A stretch of 64,000 bases of DNA. Source: Clostridiales bacterium (lineage in GTDB: Bacteria > Bacillota > Clostridia > Saccharofermentanales > Saccharofermentanaceae). The notes under the pieces are model-generated. The model worked only from the letters and a program-made list of their open reading frames with translations. It made no database searches and was not told the DNA's origin. Below, piece after piece: positions 42,574 to 51,017 of this stretch. The stretch lies in assembly GCA_017428155.1 (NCBI GenBank), contig JAFRRJ010000040.1, forward strand, positions 62,001-126,000, written 5' to 3'. The translations under genes and the position numbers were made by a program. Every line of letters begins with the position of its first letter. Positions within the stretch are counted from its first letter, which is position 1.

Positions 42574-42614
42574 AGCAAAACAGATACCCGGCCAGTTCGA
42601 TAAGACCGGGCATC
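42574..42614 (-). terminator. Terminator-like hairpin after precursor 1
   Basis: GATGCCCGG and CCGGGTATC pair (one G-U) around TCTTATCGAACTGG, 13 nt after the precursor stop, followed by TGTTTTGC on the minus strand. A near-copy lies after precursor 3. Confidence 0.7.
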
Positions 42615-42626
42615 TGAAACAGACTC

Positions 42627-42989
42627 TTACCAGCGACGGCTTGGATTGACCGGATTGACCGTAGGATTAGGTGCGGGCCTGATTATGGGATTAAGTACAG
42701 GATTGAACACAGGATTGAACAGTATAAGATTTCGTATTGTATCAATAAGTGCTCCTCCGGATATGTCCTCAAGGTCATCTTCCGAGAGTTCTTCGCCGCC
42801 ATTTAGACGTCTTTCCATCAGATCTTTGATCTTGATGATATCTTCGACGTCCAGGTCTATATCTTTTTCCAGCAAAGCCGCACGGACTTCCTCAGGAGTT
42901 TCCATAGCCAACACTTTCTCGGCGAAAGCCTTGTCGCTGAATGCTTTAGTAAACTTTTCCTGCATAATAATTGTTTCTTCTTTACTCAT
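42627..42989 (-). CDS. RiPP precursor 1 (Nif11-like leader, Asn-Pro tetrad core)
   Basis: The peptide (120 residues) has a Nif11-type leader ending GGEELSEDDLEDISGG, then a core of about 41 residues. The core contains NPVF, NPVL, NPII, RPAP, NPTV and NPVN in a row, so proline falls at every fourth position, and ends PSRRW. The DNA shows it as 12-bp repeats. The ATG follows AGGGAGATCCACT. It is preceded by precursor 2 with 15 nt between them. The GG site is a C39 peptidase target. No Cys is in the core, so lanthionine or disulfide formation is excluded; modification must act on other residues. Confidence 0.85.
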   Translation of the reverse strand: MSKEETIIMQEKFTKAFSDKAFAEKVLAMETPEEVRAALLEKDIDLDVEDIIKIKDLMERRLNGGEELSEDDLEDISGGALIDTIRNLILFNPVFNPVLNPIIRPAPNPTVNPVNPSRRW

Positions 42990-43004
42990 AGTGGATCTCC
43001 CTTC

Positions 43005-43334
43005 TTACCAGCGTCTAAAAATATCTTTTACAGGACCGATTATGGGTTGGATTATAGGCTCGATTATGTCATAAAGCGGGTTGAAAAAATCAAGTGCTCC
43101 GCCGGATACATCCTCAAGATCATCATCCGAGAGTTCTTCTCCGCCATTAAACTGCTTTTCCAGCATATCTTTGATCTTGATGATATCTTCAACAGCCAGA
43201 TCTATATCTTTTTCCAGCAAAGCCTCACGGACTGCCTCCGGAGTTTCCATAGTCAACACTTTCTCGGCAAATGCTTTGTCGCTGAACGCCTTGCTCATCT
43301 TTTCCTTCAAAATATCCAATTCTTCTTTATTCAT
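43005..43334 (-). CDS. RiPP precursor 2 (Nif11-like leader, Pro-rich core)
   Basis: The peptide (109 residues) has the same leader type as precursor 1, ending SGG, and a core of about 30 residues: an NP, then EPII, QPII and GPVK units with proline at every fourth residue, and a C-terminal FRRW. Two ATG codons occur; the second (43334) is preferred because AGGAG is 7 nt before it but only 1 nt before the first. No Cys is in the core. The leader is nearly identical in DNA to that of precursor 1, pointing to recent duplication. Confidence 0.82.
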   Translation of the reverse strand: MNKEELDILKEKMSKAFSDKAFAEKVLTMETPEAVREALLEKDIDLAVEDIIKIKDMLEKQFNGGEELSDDDLEDVSGGALDFFNPLYDIIEPIIQPIIGPVKDIFRRW

Positions 43335-43387
43335 ATTCATTCTCCTAATATCTCAAACATCCTGATCTTAAAGTTATTCATAACAGT

Positions 43388-43416
43388 ATATAAATCAGCG
43401 TCCGGGAAACCGGCAA
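43388..43416 (-). promoter_or_regulatory. Candidate promoter for precursors 2 and 1
   Basis: TTGCCG (43411-43416, minus strand) and TTATAT (43388-43393) are 17 nt apart, between the terminator after precursor 3 and the precursor 2 start. It would let precursors 2 and 1 be made apart from the export operon. Confidence 0.35.
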
Positions 43417-43483
43417 TAACAAAATCACTTTAACGAAATCCTCGTGCTAAGATACTGCTTTAAAATAGTCTAAGCTATGCCAA

Positions 43484-43513
43484 ATGCCCGGTCCGTTCGG
43501 TAAGACCGGGCAT
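43484..43513 (-). terminator. Terminator-like hairpin after precursor 3
   Basis: ATGCCCGGTC and GACCGGGCAT form a perfect 10-bp stem 13 nt after the precursor 3 stop. The T-tract on the minus strand is weak (ATTTGGC), so termination may be partial. It is a copy of the hairpin after precursor 1. Confidence 0.65.
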
Positions 43514-43526
43514 CTGAAGCAAATTC

Positions 43527-43868
43527 TTACCAGCGATGTGAATGACCGATTGTAATTCCGGTTCCGACAACACTGACTACAGCACCGATAATTCCCAATG
43601 CGAGACACAAGGAGCATAACCCGCCTGATACGTCCTCAAGATCATCTTCCGAGAGTTCTTCACCGCCCTCGAAATGCCTTACGAGCAGGTCCTTGATCTC
43701 AATAAGATCATCTACGTCCAGGTCTATATCTTTCTCCAGCAAAGCCGCACGGACTTCCTCAGGAGTTTCCATAGCCAATACTTTCTCGGCAAAAGCCTTG
43801 TCGCTTAGTGCCTTAGTAAGCTTTTCTTGCATAATATCTAATTCTTCTTTACTCATTGTTTTACTCAT
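43527..43868 (-). CDS. RiPP precursor 3 (Nif11-like leader, Gly/hydrophobic core)
   Basis: The peptide (113 residues) has a Nif11-type leader ending LSEDDLEDVSGG and a core of 30 residues with two Cys (LCSLC), hydrophobic and Gly-rich middle (LALGIIGAVVSVVGTGITIG) and C-terminal HSHRW. This hydrophobic type differs from the proline-tetrad cores of precursors 1 and 2 but shares the C-terminal aromatic/basic tag. The ATG follows AAAGGAG with a 7-nt spacer. The GG is followed directly by Leu-Cys. The same leader is used, so the same modification enzyme and transporter are likely. Confidence 0.85.
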   Translation of the reverse strand: MSKTMSKEELDIMQEKLTKALSDKAFAEKVLAMETPEEVRAALLEKDIDLDVDDLIEIKDLLVRHFEGGEELSEDDLEDVSGGLCSLCLALGIIGAVVSVVGTGITIGHSHRW

Positions 43869-43883
43869 ATTAAAACTCCTTTC

Positions 43884-44222
43884 TTACCAACGTCTATAAA
43901 ATGTATCGACAAGACTTGCACCAGTGCAAACAACGGTGACAGCTAAAAAAATACCTGCAACAATACAGCAGCAAAGCTCACCACCGGCTACAGATTCAAG
44001 TTCATCCTCCGATAACTCTTCTCCGCCTTTTTCAGCAGTCTTGACTAATACGTCTCTAAGCTTAAGGATCTCTTCTTCTGTCATCTCGAGGCCTTTTCCT
44101 TCGAGTGCAGCCTTTACATCTGAAGGCTCTTCAAGAGCCAACAGCGATTTGACGAATTCCTCGTCCTTACAAACCTCTTCAAATTTGGCTTTGAATTCCT
44201 CCAAATTACTCGTGTTTACCAT
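43884..44222 (-). CDS. RiPP precursor 4 (divergent Nif11-like leader, Cys-triplet core)
   Basis: The peptide (112 residues) has a leader related to but clearly divergent from those of precursors 1-3, ending LSEDELESVAGG. The core (about 31 residues) has a CCC triplet, a further Cys, a hydrophobic middle (IVAGIFLAVTVVCTGASLVD) and ends FYRRW. The start chosen is the ATG after GGAGAAAGGAAA; an upstream in-frame ATG (44240) is less well placed. First precursor after the ABC gene, and separated from it by about 96 nt that hold a hairpin. Confidence 0.8.
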   Translation of the reverse strand: MVNTSNLEEFKAKFEEVCKDEEFVKSLLALEEPSDVKAALEGKGLEMTEEEILKLRDVLVKTAEKGGEELSEDELESVAGGELCCCIVAGIFLAVTVVCTGASLVDTFYRRW

Positions 44223-44256
44223 TTTCCTTTCTCCTTTCATATTTTTATTTCCTTGA

Positions 44257-44290
44257 ATGACCGGCATTTTCAGATTCATTGCCGGATCAT
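44257..44290 (-). promoter_or_regulatory. Hairpin between the ABC transporter gene and precursor 4
   Basis: ATGA-TCCGGCA and TGCCGG-TCAT arms (one bulged base) lie in the 96-nt gap, 35 nt before the precursor 4 start. It has no U-tract, so it is more likely to protect or process the mRNA than to stop transcription. A second short dyad CCTGAC/GTCAGG covers the end of the ABC gene. Confidence 0.45.
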
Positions 44291-44318
44291 TCCAAGTTCG
44301 GGTTTATCCTGACACAAG

Positions 44319-46871
44319 TCAGGCGAGTTGCCGGACCGCCAGTTCGTAGAAACGGCCCTTCTTTTCCATCAGTTCAGCATAGTTTCCTTCCTCAATGATC
44401 TTTCCTGCATCCATTACGAAGATCCGGTCACAGTTAACTACCGTAGACAAACGGTGAGCTATTACCACTTTGGTTGCAGAGAGACTTTCGAGGCTGTCTG
44501 TTACCTGCTTTTGGGTAACGTTATCCAGTGCGGAAGTAGCCTCATCCAGGAAGATGATCTTAGGCTTACCGACAATAGCGCGTGCCAGAAGGATACGCTG
44601 GGCCTGCCCGCCGGATATAGTGCCGCAATTCTCGGAAATAACCGTATTAAGTCCCATGGGCATCTGCTTGATGTCATCTTCCAGACCGACCTCACGGACT
44701 GACTCTTTTACTCTTTCCATACGGACACCGGGAGCCGTAATGGTTATGTTCTCATATATGCTGCCGGCTATAAGTCCGCCGTCCTGCAATACAACTCCGA
44801 ATTTTTTACGAAGTTCGCGCTTATCGATCTCATCTATATCCCTGTCATCGTAGAAAACCTTGCCGATCTGAGGCTTCTCAAAACCTAAGAGCAATTTCAG
44901 AAGTGTTGATTTGCCGCAGCCGGAGGAACCTACTATACCGACATATTCTCCCGGTTTAAGATGGAAACTCAGATTTTTCAGTACCGGCTCAGCATCCGGA
45001 TCATAGCCGAATGTCACATTCGATACTTCTATGTCGCCTGTCAGATCACCCGGAAGCACATTATCCGCACTGTTCTCCGGCAAAGTCTCAAGTATCGGCT
45101 TAGCATTCTCATATAAAGGTTTGATGCTGTTAACGACCAGGAAGTTCTGCACCACGGTAAGACATGCCTGTGAGAACGCTCCGAATGCGGCAACAAAACC
45201 GTTGAAAGCACCGAGAGACATCTCAAGACTGCGGCGCACCATAATGAAATAGAACAAAGCAGAGAATAAAACCTGCACACTGCCCACGATGGTACTGACC
45301 ACCACAGTCATGCGTTCTTTTCTGATGTTGATGCTGCGTGATTTGGTGAATTTGGTGAGGTAACGCAGAAGCACACGGTCTTCAGATGCGCTGTTGCGGA
45401 TCTTGGCAATACCTGAAAGGAACTGGAAGATATCCGATTTGGCATCGTTGTCCACCTTCATTTTCTCCGCTTCATACTTGGTTTGACGTATGCCTATGAG
45501 AACAATGACTGCCAGCAGGATCAATATCAGCACAAGTGATATTCCCGACATCTTCTTCGAGTATTTGAACATTCTCCATAAATAGAACAGGGAGAATAAT
45601 GCTGTCAGAATCGTGTTAATGGCACTTTGTGCAAGAGCATTATATATTGTGGAAATACCCATGGCACGAAGGCCGAGATCCGCAGCATCAAACTTGCGCA
45701 AAAAGTATTCAGGAAGATTGAACAGACGGTCAAAAGTCGCACTCTGCGCAGCATATTCCATCGAATTCATTGACCGGAATGTCGCAAGATTCTTTACGAT
45801 CGTGAATGAGATATTTCCCAAAGTACATGCAAGGATCACACTTCCCAGAGCAGCAAGACCGGACATGTCGCCCAAAGGGATAAATTTGTCATATACCAGC
45901 TCATTCAAATACGGGATAAGAAGTCCTATCAGCGTGCCTAAAAGAGCAAGGAACAGAAGCCGTACTATATCGGACTTATATACTTTCTGAAGCCCGAAGA
46001 GAAGCAGATCTTTTTTCTTTATGACCTTTCCCGGGAATGGCCGGTAGAACATATATCCCTTCAGCTTCAGACCTGATGCCACCTTTGCATTTATCCGTAC
46101 GAAGGAATCAGTCTCAGAATCGTAAGCAACATAACGGTTCGGTCCTTTTGGAATACAAGCCACGGGCTTATTTCCGTCTTCAGTAAAGGCCAGAATGACA
46201 CCGGAATCTCTGGTATACCACTTCTCATCAAATGCGATCTCACGTACGGTAAAGTGTGATACACGGGCTATGTCAGACAGCGAGAAATGTCTTCCGCTGC
46301 TTTCGCGCACACGATCAATATCCGCAATATCGATACGCTCTTTGCCGCAAATATATGCAACAGTATCATATAAGACATTCCCTGTCTTTTCGTGTGCCTC
46401 GCTGCTGCGGCCTTCATTCCTGAAAAGGCGGTATATGATCTCCAGTGAGCGCTGACGTGTGGAATGTATAGCTCTCTCAGTAGCATATATGGCGCCTTTT
46501 GCCTTAACGGCATCCATATTGTAGTGTTCAATCAAAGCTTCTTCGAATTGCGAAGCCCGTTGGATCTTGATCCCTGCCCGCTCTGCAAAATCAAGGATCA
46601 CCTGCTCATTCGGTTCACCCCTGACCTCGCTGAACTGCGCATGGTCCAGAGCCACTAATCCTATACGCCACGAACCAAGTATCCTGGTATTGCTGGCAAA
46701 TCCCGGGATATGCTCTCCTTCCTTTGCCTCGTATAGGAACAAACGCCTTCCGGGTGTTTTGTCTTCATAAGGGAACAGATAAACAAGTATATGTCCGGAT
46801 ATGACGGTATATGAGACCGCATTGCTTTCTGTTATATATAATTCGCCGCCATGGATAGTTTTCGTGCTCAT
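44319..46871 (-). CDS. NHLM-type ABC transporter, permease/ATP-binding protein with N-terminal extra domain
   Basis: The protein (850 residues) has about 290 N-terminal residues with a cupin/cNMP-like start (ITESNAVSYTVISGHILVYLF), then a six-helix ABC export domain (about 300-560) and an ATPase with Walker A GSSGCGKST, signature ISGGQAQRILLARA, Walker B IIFLDEATSALD and H-loop AHRLSTV. This matches the second ABC gene of NHLM bacteriocin export systems, which lacks the peptidase. It overlaps the peptidase-bearing ABC gene by 4 nt and probably works with it and the HlyD-like protein. Confidence 0.9.
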   Translation of the reverse strand: MSTKTIHGGELYITESNAVSYTVISGHILVYLFPYEDKTPGRRLFLYEAKEGEHIPGFASNTRILGSWRIGLVALDHAQFSEVRGEPNEQVILDFAERAGIKIQRASQFEEALIEHYNMDAVKAKGAIYATERAIHSTRQRSLEIIYRLFRNEGRSSEAHEKTGNVLYDTVAYICGKERIDIADIDRVRESSGRHFSLSDIARVSHFTVREIAFDEKWYTRDSGVILAFTEDGNKPVACIPKGPNRYVAYDSETDSFVRINAKVASGLKLKGYMFYRPFPGKVIKKKDLLLFGLQKVYKSDIVRLLFLALLGTLIGLLIPYLNELVYDKFIPLGDMSGLAALGSVILACTLGNISFTIVKNLATFRSMNSMEYAAQSATFDRLFNLPEYFLRKFDAADLGLRAMGISTIYNALAQSAINTILTALFSLFYLWRMFKYSKKMSGISLVLILILLAVIVLIGIRQTKYEAEKMKVDNDAKSDIFQFLSGIAKIRNSASEDRVLLRYLTKFTKSRSINIRKERMTVVVSTIVGSVQVLFSALFYFIMVRRSLEMSLGAFNGFVAAFGAFSQACLTVVQNFLVVNSIKPLYENAKPILETLPENSADNVLPGDLTGDIEVSNVTFGYDPDAEPVLKNLSFHLKPGEYVGIVGSSGCGKSTLLKLLLGFEKPQIGKVFYDDRDIDEIDKRELRKKFGVVLQDGGLIAGSIYENITITAPGVRMERVKESVREVGLEDDIKQMPMGLNTVISENCGTISGGQAQRILLARAIVGKPKIIFLDEATSALDNVTQKQVTDSLESLSATKVVIAHRLSTVVNCDRIFVMDAGKIIEEGNYAELMEKKGRFYELAVRQLA

Positions 46872-49030
46872 AAGTTCTTCACCAGCCTTTGGTAGTGACC
46901 CTCGACCTTGGAGAGTTCGTCGTGTTTGCCTCTCTGTACGATTTTTCCATGTTCCATAACAATGATCTCATCGCAGTCACGGATAGCAGACAGGCGGTGA
47001 GCCACGATTATGCAGGTGCATCCGCGGCGCTTGATGTTGTCCAGTATCTGTTTCTCAACTACCGGATCTAAAGCACTTGTGGCCTCATCCATAATGAGAA
47101 TACTTGGATTAGTTGCCAGAGCACGGGCTATCTCAAGTCTTTGACGCTGACCACCCGAGAAGTTCGAACCGCCCTCTGTAAGCTCAAAATCGTATGCACC
47201 GGGCTTTGAAGTGATTACATCATGTATGCATGCGTCTTTAGCCGAACGGATAAGATCCGCATCGGTTATATGCTTGTTCCACATGGTCAGATTGTCACGG
47301 ATAGAACCGGAAAACAAAGTAATGTTCTGACTTACGGTCGCTACACTGGATGCCAGAACAGAAGCCGGTACACGTTCAGCAAGTGTTCCGTCGAACCTTA
47401 CCTCTCCGCCCCATGGACGGTACAATCCGCTGCATATCTTGCTGACGGTGGATTTACCGCTGCCGGAAGCGCCGACAAAAGCAATGGAACTGCCACACGG
47501 AAGATCAAAACTGAAATGGTCAACCAAAGGTGGTTCGAGAATACTGTAACCGAAGGATATATCATCAAGCGTAACCCGGCCTATAAGCTTTTCCTGCAGA
47601 TCCTCTGTCTCATCTGAACTGAACTTGGCATCTTCCTCATACTTCATGATATCCTCCACGCGGCTCATATCTGCGCGTGTGGTCTGTATCTTCTGTATAA
47701 AAGTTGCCATCTCGTTAACCGGCTCCATAAACGAACCAAGCAGCGAACTGAATGCCGTAAGCATACCTGCTGTGAGTTGTCCCTTGATTACAAGGATACC
47801 GCCAACTACCAGCACGAGTATATTTGTTATCTCCTGAGTTACCTGAGGAATGGCATTAAGAGCTTCCTGCTTTTTGCCCATATTCTGTTCGGTCAGGATA
47901 TATTTCGCATAATAACCCTGAAGTCTGCTGACAAATTCATTCTCCGTACCTGAAGCCTTCAGAGTGGAAGTTATAGTAATTCCCGAGAACAGTGTGCCGA
48001 TCAGTTTGCCCTGATCCTGTTGCTGTTTCTGCGACATGTCAGCGATTGCTAAAGCTGAATACCTCATTATCAGAAGGTTTATAGCCATCAGCACAAGACC
48101 GATTGCCGTAAGGATCGGACTGAAGAAAAACAGCAGTATAAGGTAAAAGATTGCAACAAAGATGTTGAGAACCGTCTCAGCCAGATCGCTCGTAAGGAAA
48201 GTGCTTATGTTATTGTTGTTCTCTACTCTCTGTGAGAGATCACCTGCTGAACGCTGGTCGAAGAAATTCATCGGGAGACGGAACAGATGAGACAGGAACT
48301 TATGCCCTGAGATCAATATCATCTTGTTCTGTATCTTCTCCAAAAGCATTCCGCGGTAATACGTCAGACCCATTTGGAAGGCCACGGTAAAGATCATGGC
48401 TATAATGAGTTTTGTCGTCCAGTCCTCGTTCCCGCCAAGGAGGATATCATCAATGAACACCTCCGAGAAGATAGGAATGACCATGCCCGGAACAACCAGA
48501 AGAAGACCGATCACAACCAAAGCGGCAATAGAGCTCGTCTGACCTTTCATGCGTTCAGCAACAAACCGCATCATCGTGTTCTTCTTCTTGGTCTTCTTAA
48601 ATCCGCCGTTCTCAGCGATCTTGAAGGTCAGCACTACTCCGGTAAAGCAGTCATCCACCTCCTGAACGGTCAGCTTCCTCCTGCCCATGGCAGGATCGTT
48701 TATGTAGCAGTATTTTCCTTTTCGACCTTCCCAAACAACAAAATGGTTGAAGTTCCAGTGAATAATGCAGGGAACCGGCATCTCAAACAACGCGTTCAGA
48801 TCCTTGCGGTAACCATGAACTTCAAGTCCGAATTTGCGTCCGGCCTTCATGATATTTTTCGCATTGCATCCGTCTCTGGATACACCGGTCTCAATACGCA
48901 TCTGTTCCAGCGGAACAAAGCAACCGTAGTATCCCAGGATCATCGTCAGCGATGCTGCTCCACACTCTGTCGCCTCCATCTGGTAGACGGTAGGGGTCTT
49001 AGCATATTGCTTCTTTTGTTCTTTATCCAT
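46868..49030 (-). CDS. NHLM-type ABC transporter with N-terminal C39 peptidase
   Basis: The protein (720 residues) begins with a C39 peptidase: catalytic Cys at about 23 in QMEATECGAASLTMILGYYG, His in HWNFNHFVVW and Asp in INDPAMGR. An ABC membrane domain (about 160-440) and an ATPase follow (Walker A GASGSGKST, signature FSGGQRQRLEIARA, Walker B ILIMDEATSALD). C39 exporters cut after the GG of leaders and export the product, matching the GG sites of all four precursors here. The start lies 13 nt after the HlyD-like gene. Confidence 0.95.
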   Translation of the reverse strand: MDKEQKKQYAKTPTVYQMEATECGAASLTMILGYYGCFVPLEQMRIETGVSRDGCNAKNIMKAGRKFGLEVHGYRKDLNALFEMPVPCIIHWNFNHFVVWEGRKGKYCYINDPAMGRRKLTVQEVDDCFTGVVLTFKIAENGGFKKTKKKNTMMRFVAERMKGQTSSIAALVVIGLLLVVPGMVIPIFSEVFIDDILLGGNEDWTTKLIIAMIFTVAFQMGLTYYRGMLLEKIQNKMILISGHKFLSHLFRLPMNFFDQRSAGDLSQRVENNNNISTFLTSDLAETVLNIFVAIFYLILLFFFSPILTAIGLVLMAINLLIMRYSALAIADMSQKQQQDQGKLIGTLFSGITITSTLKASGTENEFVSRLQGYYAKYILTEQNMGKKQEALNAIPQVTQEITNILVLVVGGILVIKGQLTAGMLTAFSSLLGSFMEPVNEMATFIQKIQTTRADMSRVEDIMKYEEDAKFSSDETEDLQEKLIGRVTLDDISFGYSILEPPLVDHFSFDLPCGSSIAFVGASGSGKSTVSKICSGLYRPWGGEVRFDGTLAERVPASVLASSVATVSQNITLFSGSIRDNLTMWNKHITDADLIRSAKDACIHDVITSKPGAYDFELTEGGSNFSGGQRQRLEIARALATNPSILIMDEATSALDPVVEKQILDNIKRRGCTCIIVAHRLSAIRDCDEIIVMEHGKIVQRGKHDELSKVEGHYQRLVKNL

Positions 49031-49043
49031 AGCGACCTTCTGA

Positions 49044-51017
49044 TTAATTTGATGAGCTGTTTTCCACCGGCTTGATCGTTAACTTATCTTTCAGGAATGG
49101 AATGAGCATGGTTATCGGAGCTTTCTCCTGCGTTACAATATCCGACGAGATAATAGTTCCGTCTTCTATAGATACTTCAGCACCCTTTTTACTGGACCAC
49201 CAGTATCCGCTCACTGTATCCGGATCGGTACGCAATGCGACTTTGACAGCGACCACCGCTCCGCTTTGGGTAAAGTTCTGAACAAGCGAGGCATCACCAA
49301 GCTGATTGCGTATTTCCTCCTGCGAAGTAACGAACTGGGCAACATCCAGGACAGTACCTTCCATGTGACCGTACTCCTGTCTGTTTACCGTCGAAGGATA
49401 TACTTCAACACGCATTCCGGCCGCGAGTTTGCGTCCTTCCGCCACGGGGACATAACATATGACTATGCGCTCAGCGTTTGCATCTGCAGCAATACGGCAT
49501 ACAATACTTCCCTGCTGAACCGTATTTCCTTTGGCAATGTTAAGTCCGGAAATAAAACCATTCATCGTGGAACGGATAGTAGAGTCTTCTATCATCTGTT
49601 CGTATTTATCTATCTCCTGATCCAGCTGCTCAAGAACCGCACCCTTGGCACTGTTGAACTGCAGGATCAGCGCGGCGTTTTGCCTGTCAAGATTAGACTC
49701 CTCCGCTGCTACCTGTGCCTGGAGCTGGTTTACACTGTCCTGAAGACTTGAAAGCTGATTAACAGCTGTGGAATATGTGTTTAATGCTGCCTGATATTCA
49801 GTACCGGCGCGGCTGTTATCCGACTGCTGCTTTGCCTGTTCCTGCATGGCAGCGACATATTCCTTTTCTGATTCCACATAATTTGTTTGTGCCGATGAAA
49901 GACTGTCGTTCCAGGAATCGGCCATACTCTGTGCACTTGCAAGTTCTTCCTGAGCATCAGCAAGCTGTGAATCTATAACATCGAGCTGCTGCTTGCAGGC
50001 ATCAACTTTATCCTGTGCGTCTTTAACCTTGGATGCTGCCGAATCGTATGCCTTCTGGGCATCTGTATAAGAGCCGTACGCATTATCATAAGATGACTTT
50101 GCAGCATCAGCCGCTGCAGCCAGTGCCGGCCTGTCCTCATTCGGTCCGGCGTTTTGAAAGGCAGATGTTGCGCTTTCCCAATTGCTCTTTGCAGCAAGCA
50201 TATCGGATTCCATATCTTTCATGTGGCTTTCAGCTGACATTGAATTAGCCTGAGCTTCTGAAAGAGCAGCCTGAGCGGATGCCAGCTCATCTGCATATGG
50301 TTTGCGCTGTTCGAGAAGAGCATCAACTTTGCTCTGTGCCTCTGCCAGTGCAGATTCCACACTTCCCTGATACTGTTTTGTGGCCTGAAGATCTGAGCTT
50401 GCATCCTGATACGCCATCTGTTTTGATGTCGTATCGGTCATTCCCATGGTTGCGTAATAATCTTTCTTTGCTTTCTCAAAAGCGTTCTTTGCCTCCGCGG
50501 TCTTTTTCTCCTGTTCTGCCAGTTCTTTCTCCTTTGTCTCCAAAAGAGCTTTGTTAGTAGCAAGATTCGAACCGCCGGTGATTCTCTGTGACTTTATATC
50601 CAAAAGCGTTTTGTTGTCAGCAGTGGCTGCATCGTCTTCAGAATAGAACGTAACTATATCAACGCCGTCACGTCTCTCCAGCAATATATCCAGCTGTTTC
50701 CGGGCTTCTTCCGAGCCAAGGCGGGCTATTTCCTGTCCTATGGAAACCTGCTCTCCTTCACTGACGAGGACTTCACTTACAATTCCGCTGTTTTCAGCTA
50801 CTACAGTACGGATACCTCCTTCATCCATGAAGATACCGTTAGCTTCAACTTTCTCGGGAAGTCTTCCGAATATCGACCATATAAGTGCAACAAGGATTAT
50901 CAATGCACCGCCCAAAGCAGCAATCCAAAAAGACGGATTGATGATGACGATCATTTTATCCAGTTGTTCAGGCGACGATAACTTATCCAGCGCGGATTTT
51001 CTGAAAATCTGAGCCAT
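49044..51017 (-). CDS. HlyD-like secretion protein (NHLM-type membrane fusion protein)
   Basis: The protein (657 residues) has one N-terminal membrane helix (about 30-55), a biotinyl-lipoyl-like half (VSEVLVSEGEQVSIGQEIARL), a coiled-coil section of about 350 residues rich in Ala, Gln, Asp and Lys, and the second lipoyl half and beta-barrel domain (FISGLNIAKGNTVQQGSIVCRI). The very long Ala-rich coiled coil is typical of NHLM-type secretion proteins. The start is the ATG after TTGGAGGAATTT; the 4-codon extension starts with TTG inside the ribosome binding site. First gene of the export operon, behind a terminator-like hairpin. Confidence 0.9.
   Translation of the reverse strand: MAQIFRKSALDKLSSPEQLDKMIVIINPSFWIAALGGALIILVALIWSIFGRLPEKVEANGIFMDEGGIRTVVAENSGIVSEVLVSEGEQVSIGQEIARLGSEEARKQLDILLERRDGVDIVTFYSEDDAATADNKTLLDIKSQRITGGSNLATNKALLETKEKELAEQEKKTAEAKNAFEKAKKDYYATMGMTDTTSKQMAYQDASSDLQATKQYQGSVESALAEAQSKVDALLEQRKPYADELASAQAALSEAQANSMSAESHMKDMESDMLAAKSNWESATSAFQNAGPNEDRPALAAAADAAKSSYDNAYGSYTDAQKAYDSAASKVKDAQDKVDACKQQLDVIDSQLADAQEELASAQSMADSWNDSLSSAQTNYVESEKEYVAAMQEQAKQQSDNSRAGTEYQAALNTYSTAVNQLSSLQDSVNQLQAQVAAEESNLDRQNAALILQFNSAKGAVLEQLDQEIDKYEQMIEDSTIRSTMNGFISGLNIAKGNTVQQGSIVCRIAADANAERIVICYVPVAEGRKLAAGMRVEVYPSTVNRQEYGHMEGTVLDVAQFVTSQEEIRNQLGDASLVQNFTQSGAVVAVKVALRTDPDTVSGYWWSSKKGAEVSIEDGTIISSDIVTQEKAPITMLIPFLKDKLTIKPVENSSSN

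Noticed and set aside
42627..44222. Lanthipeptide or two-component lantibiotic precursors
   Set aside because: No LanM/LanB/LanC gene is in the window and two of the four cores lack Cys altogether.
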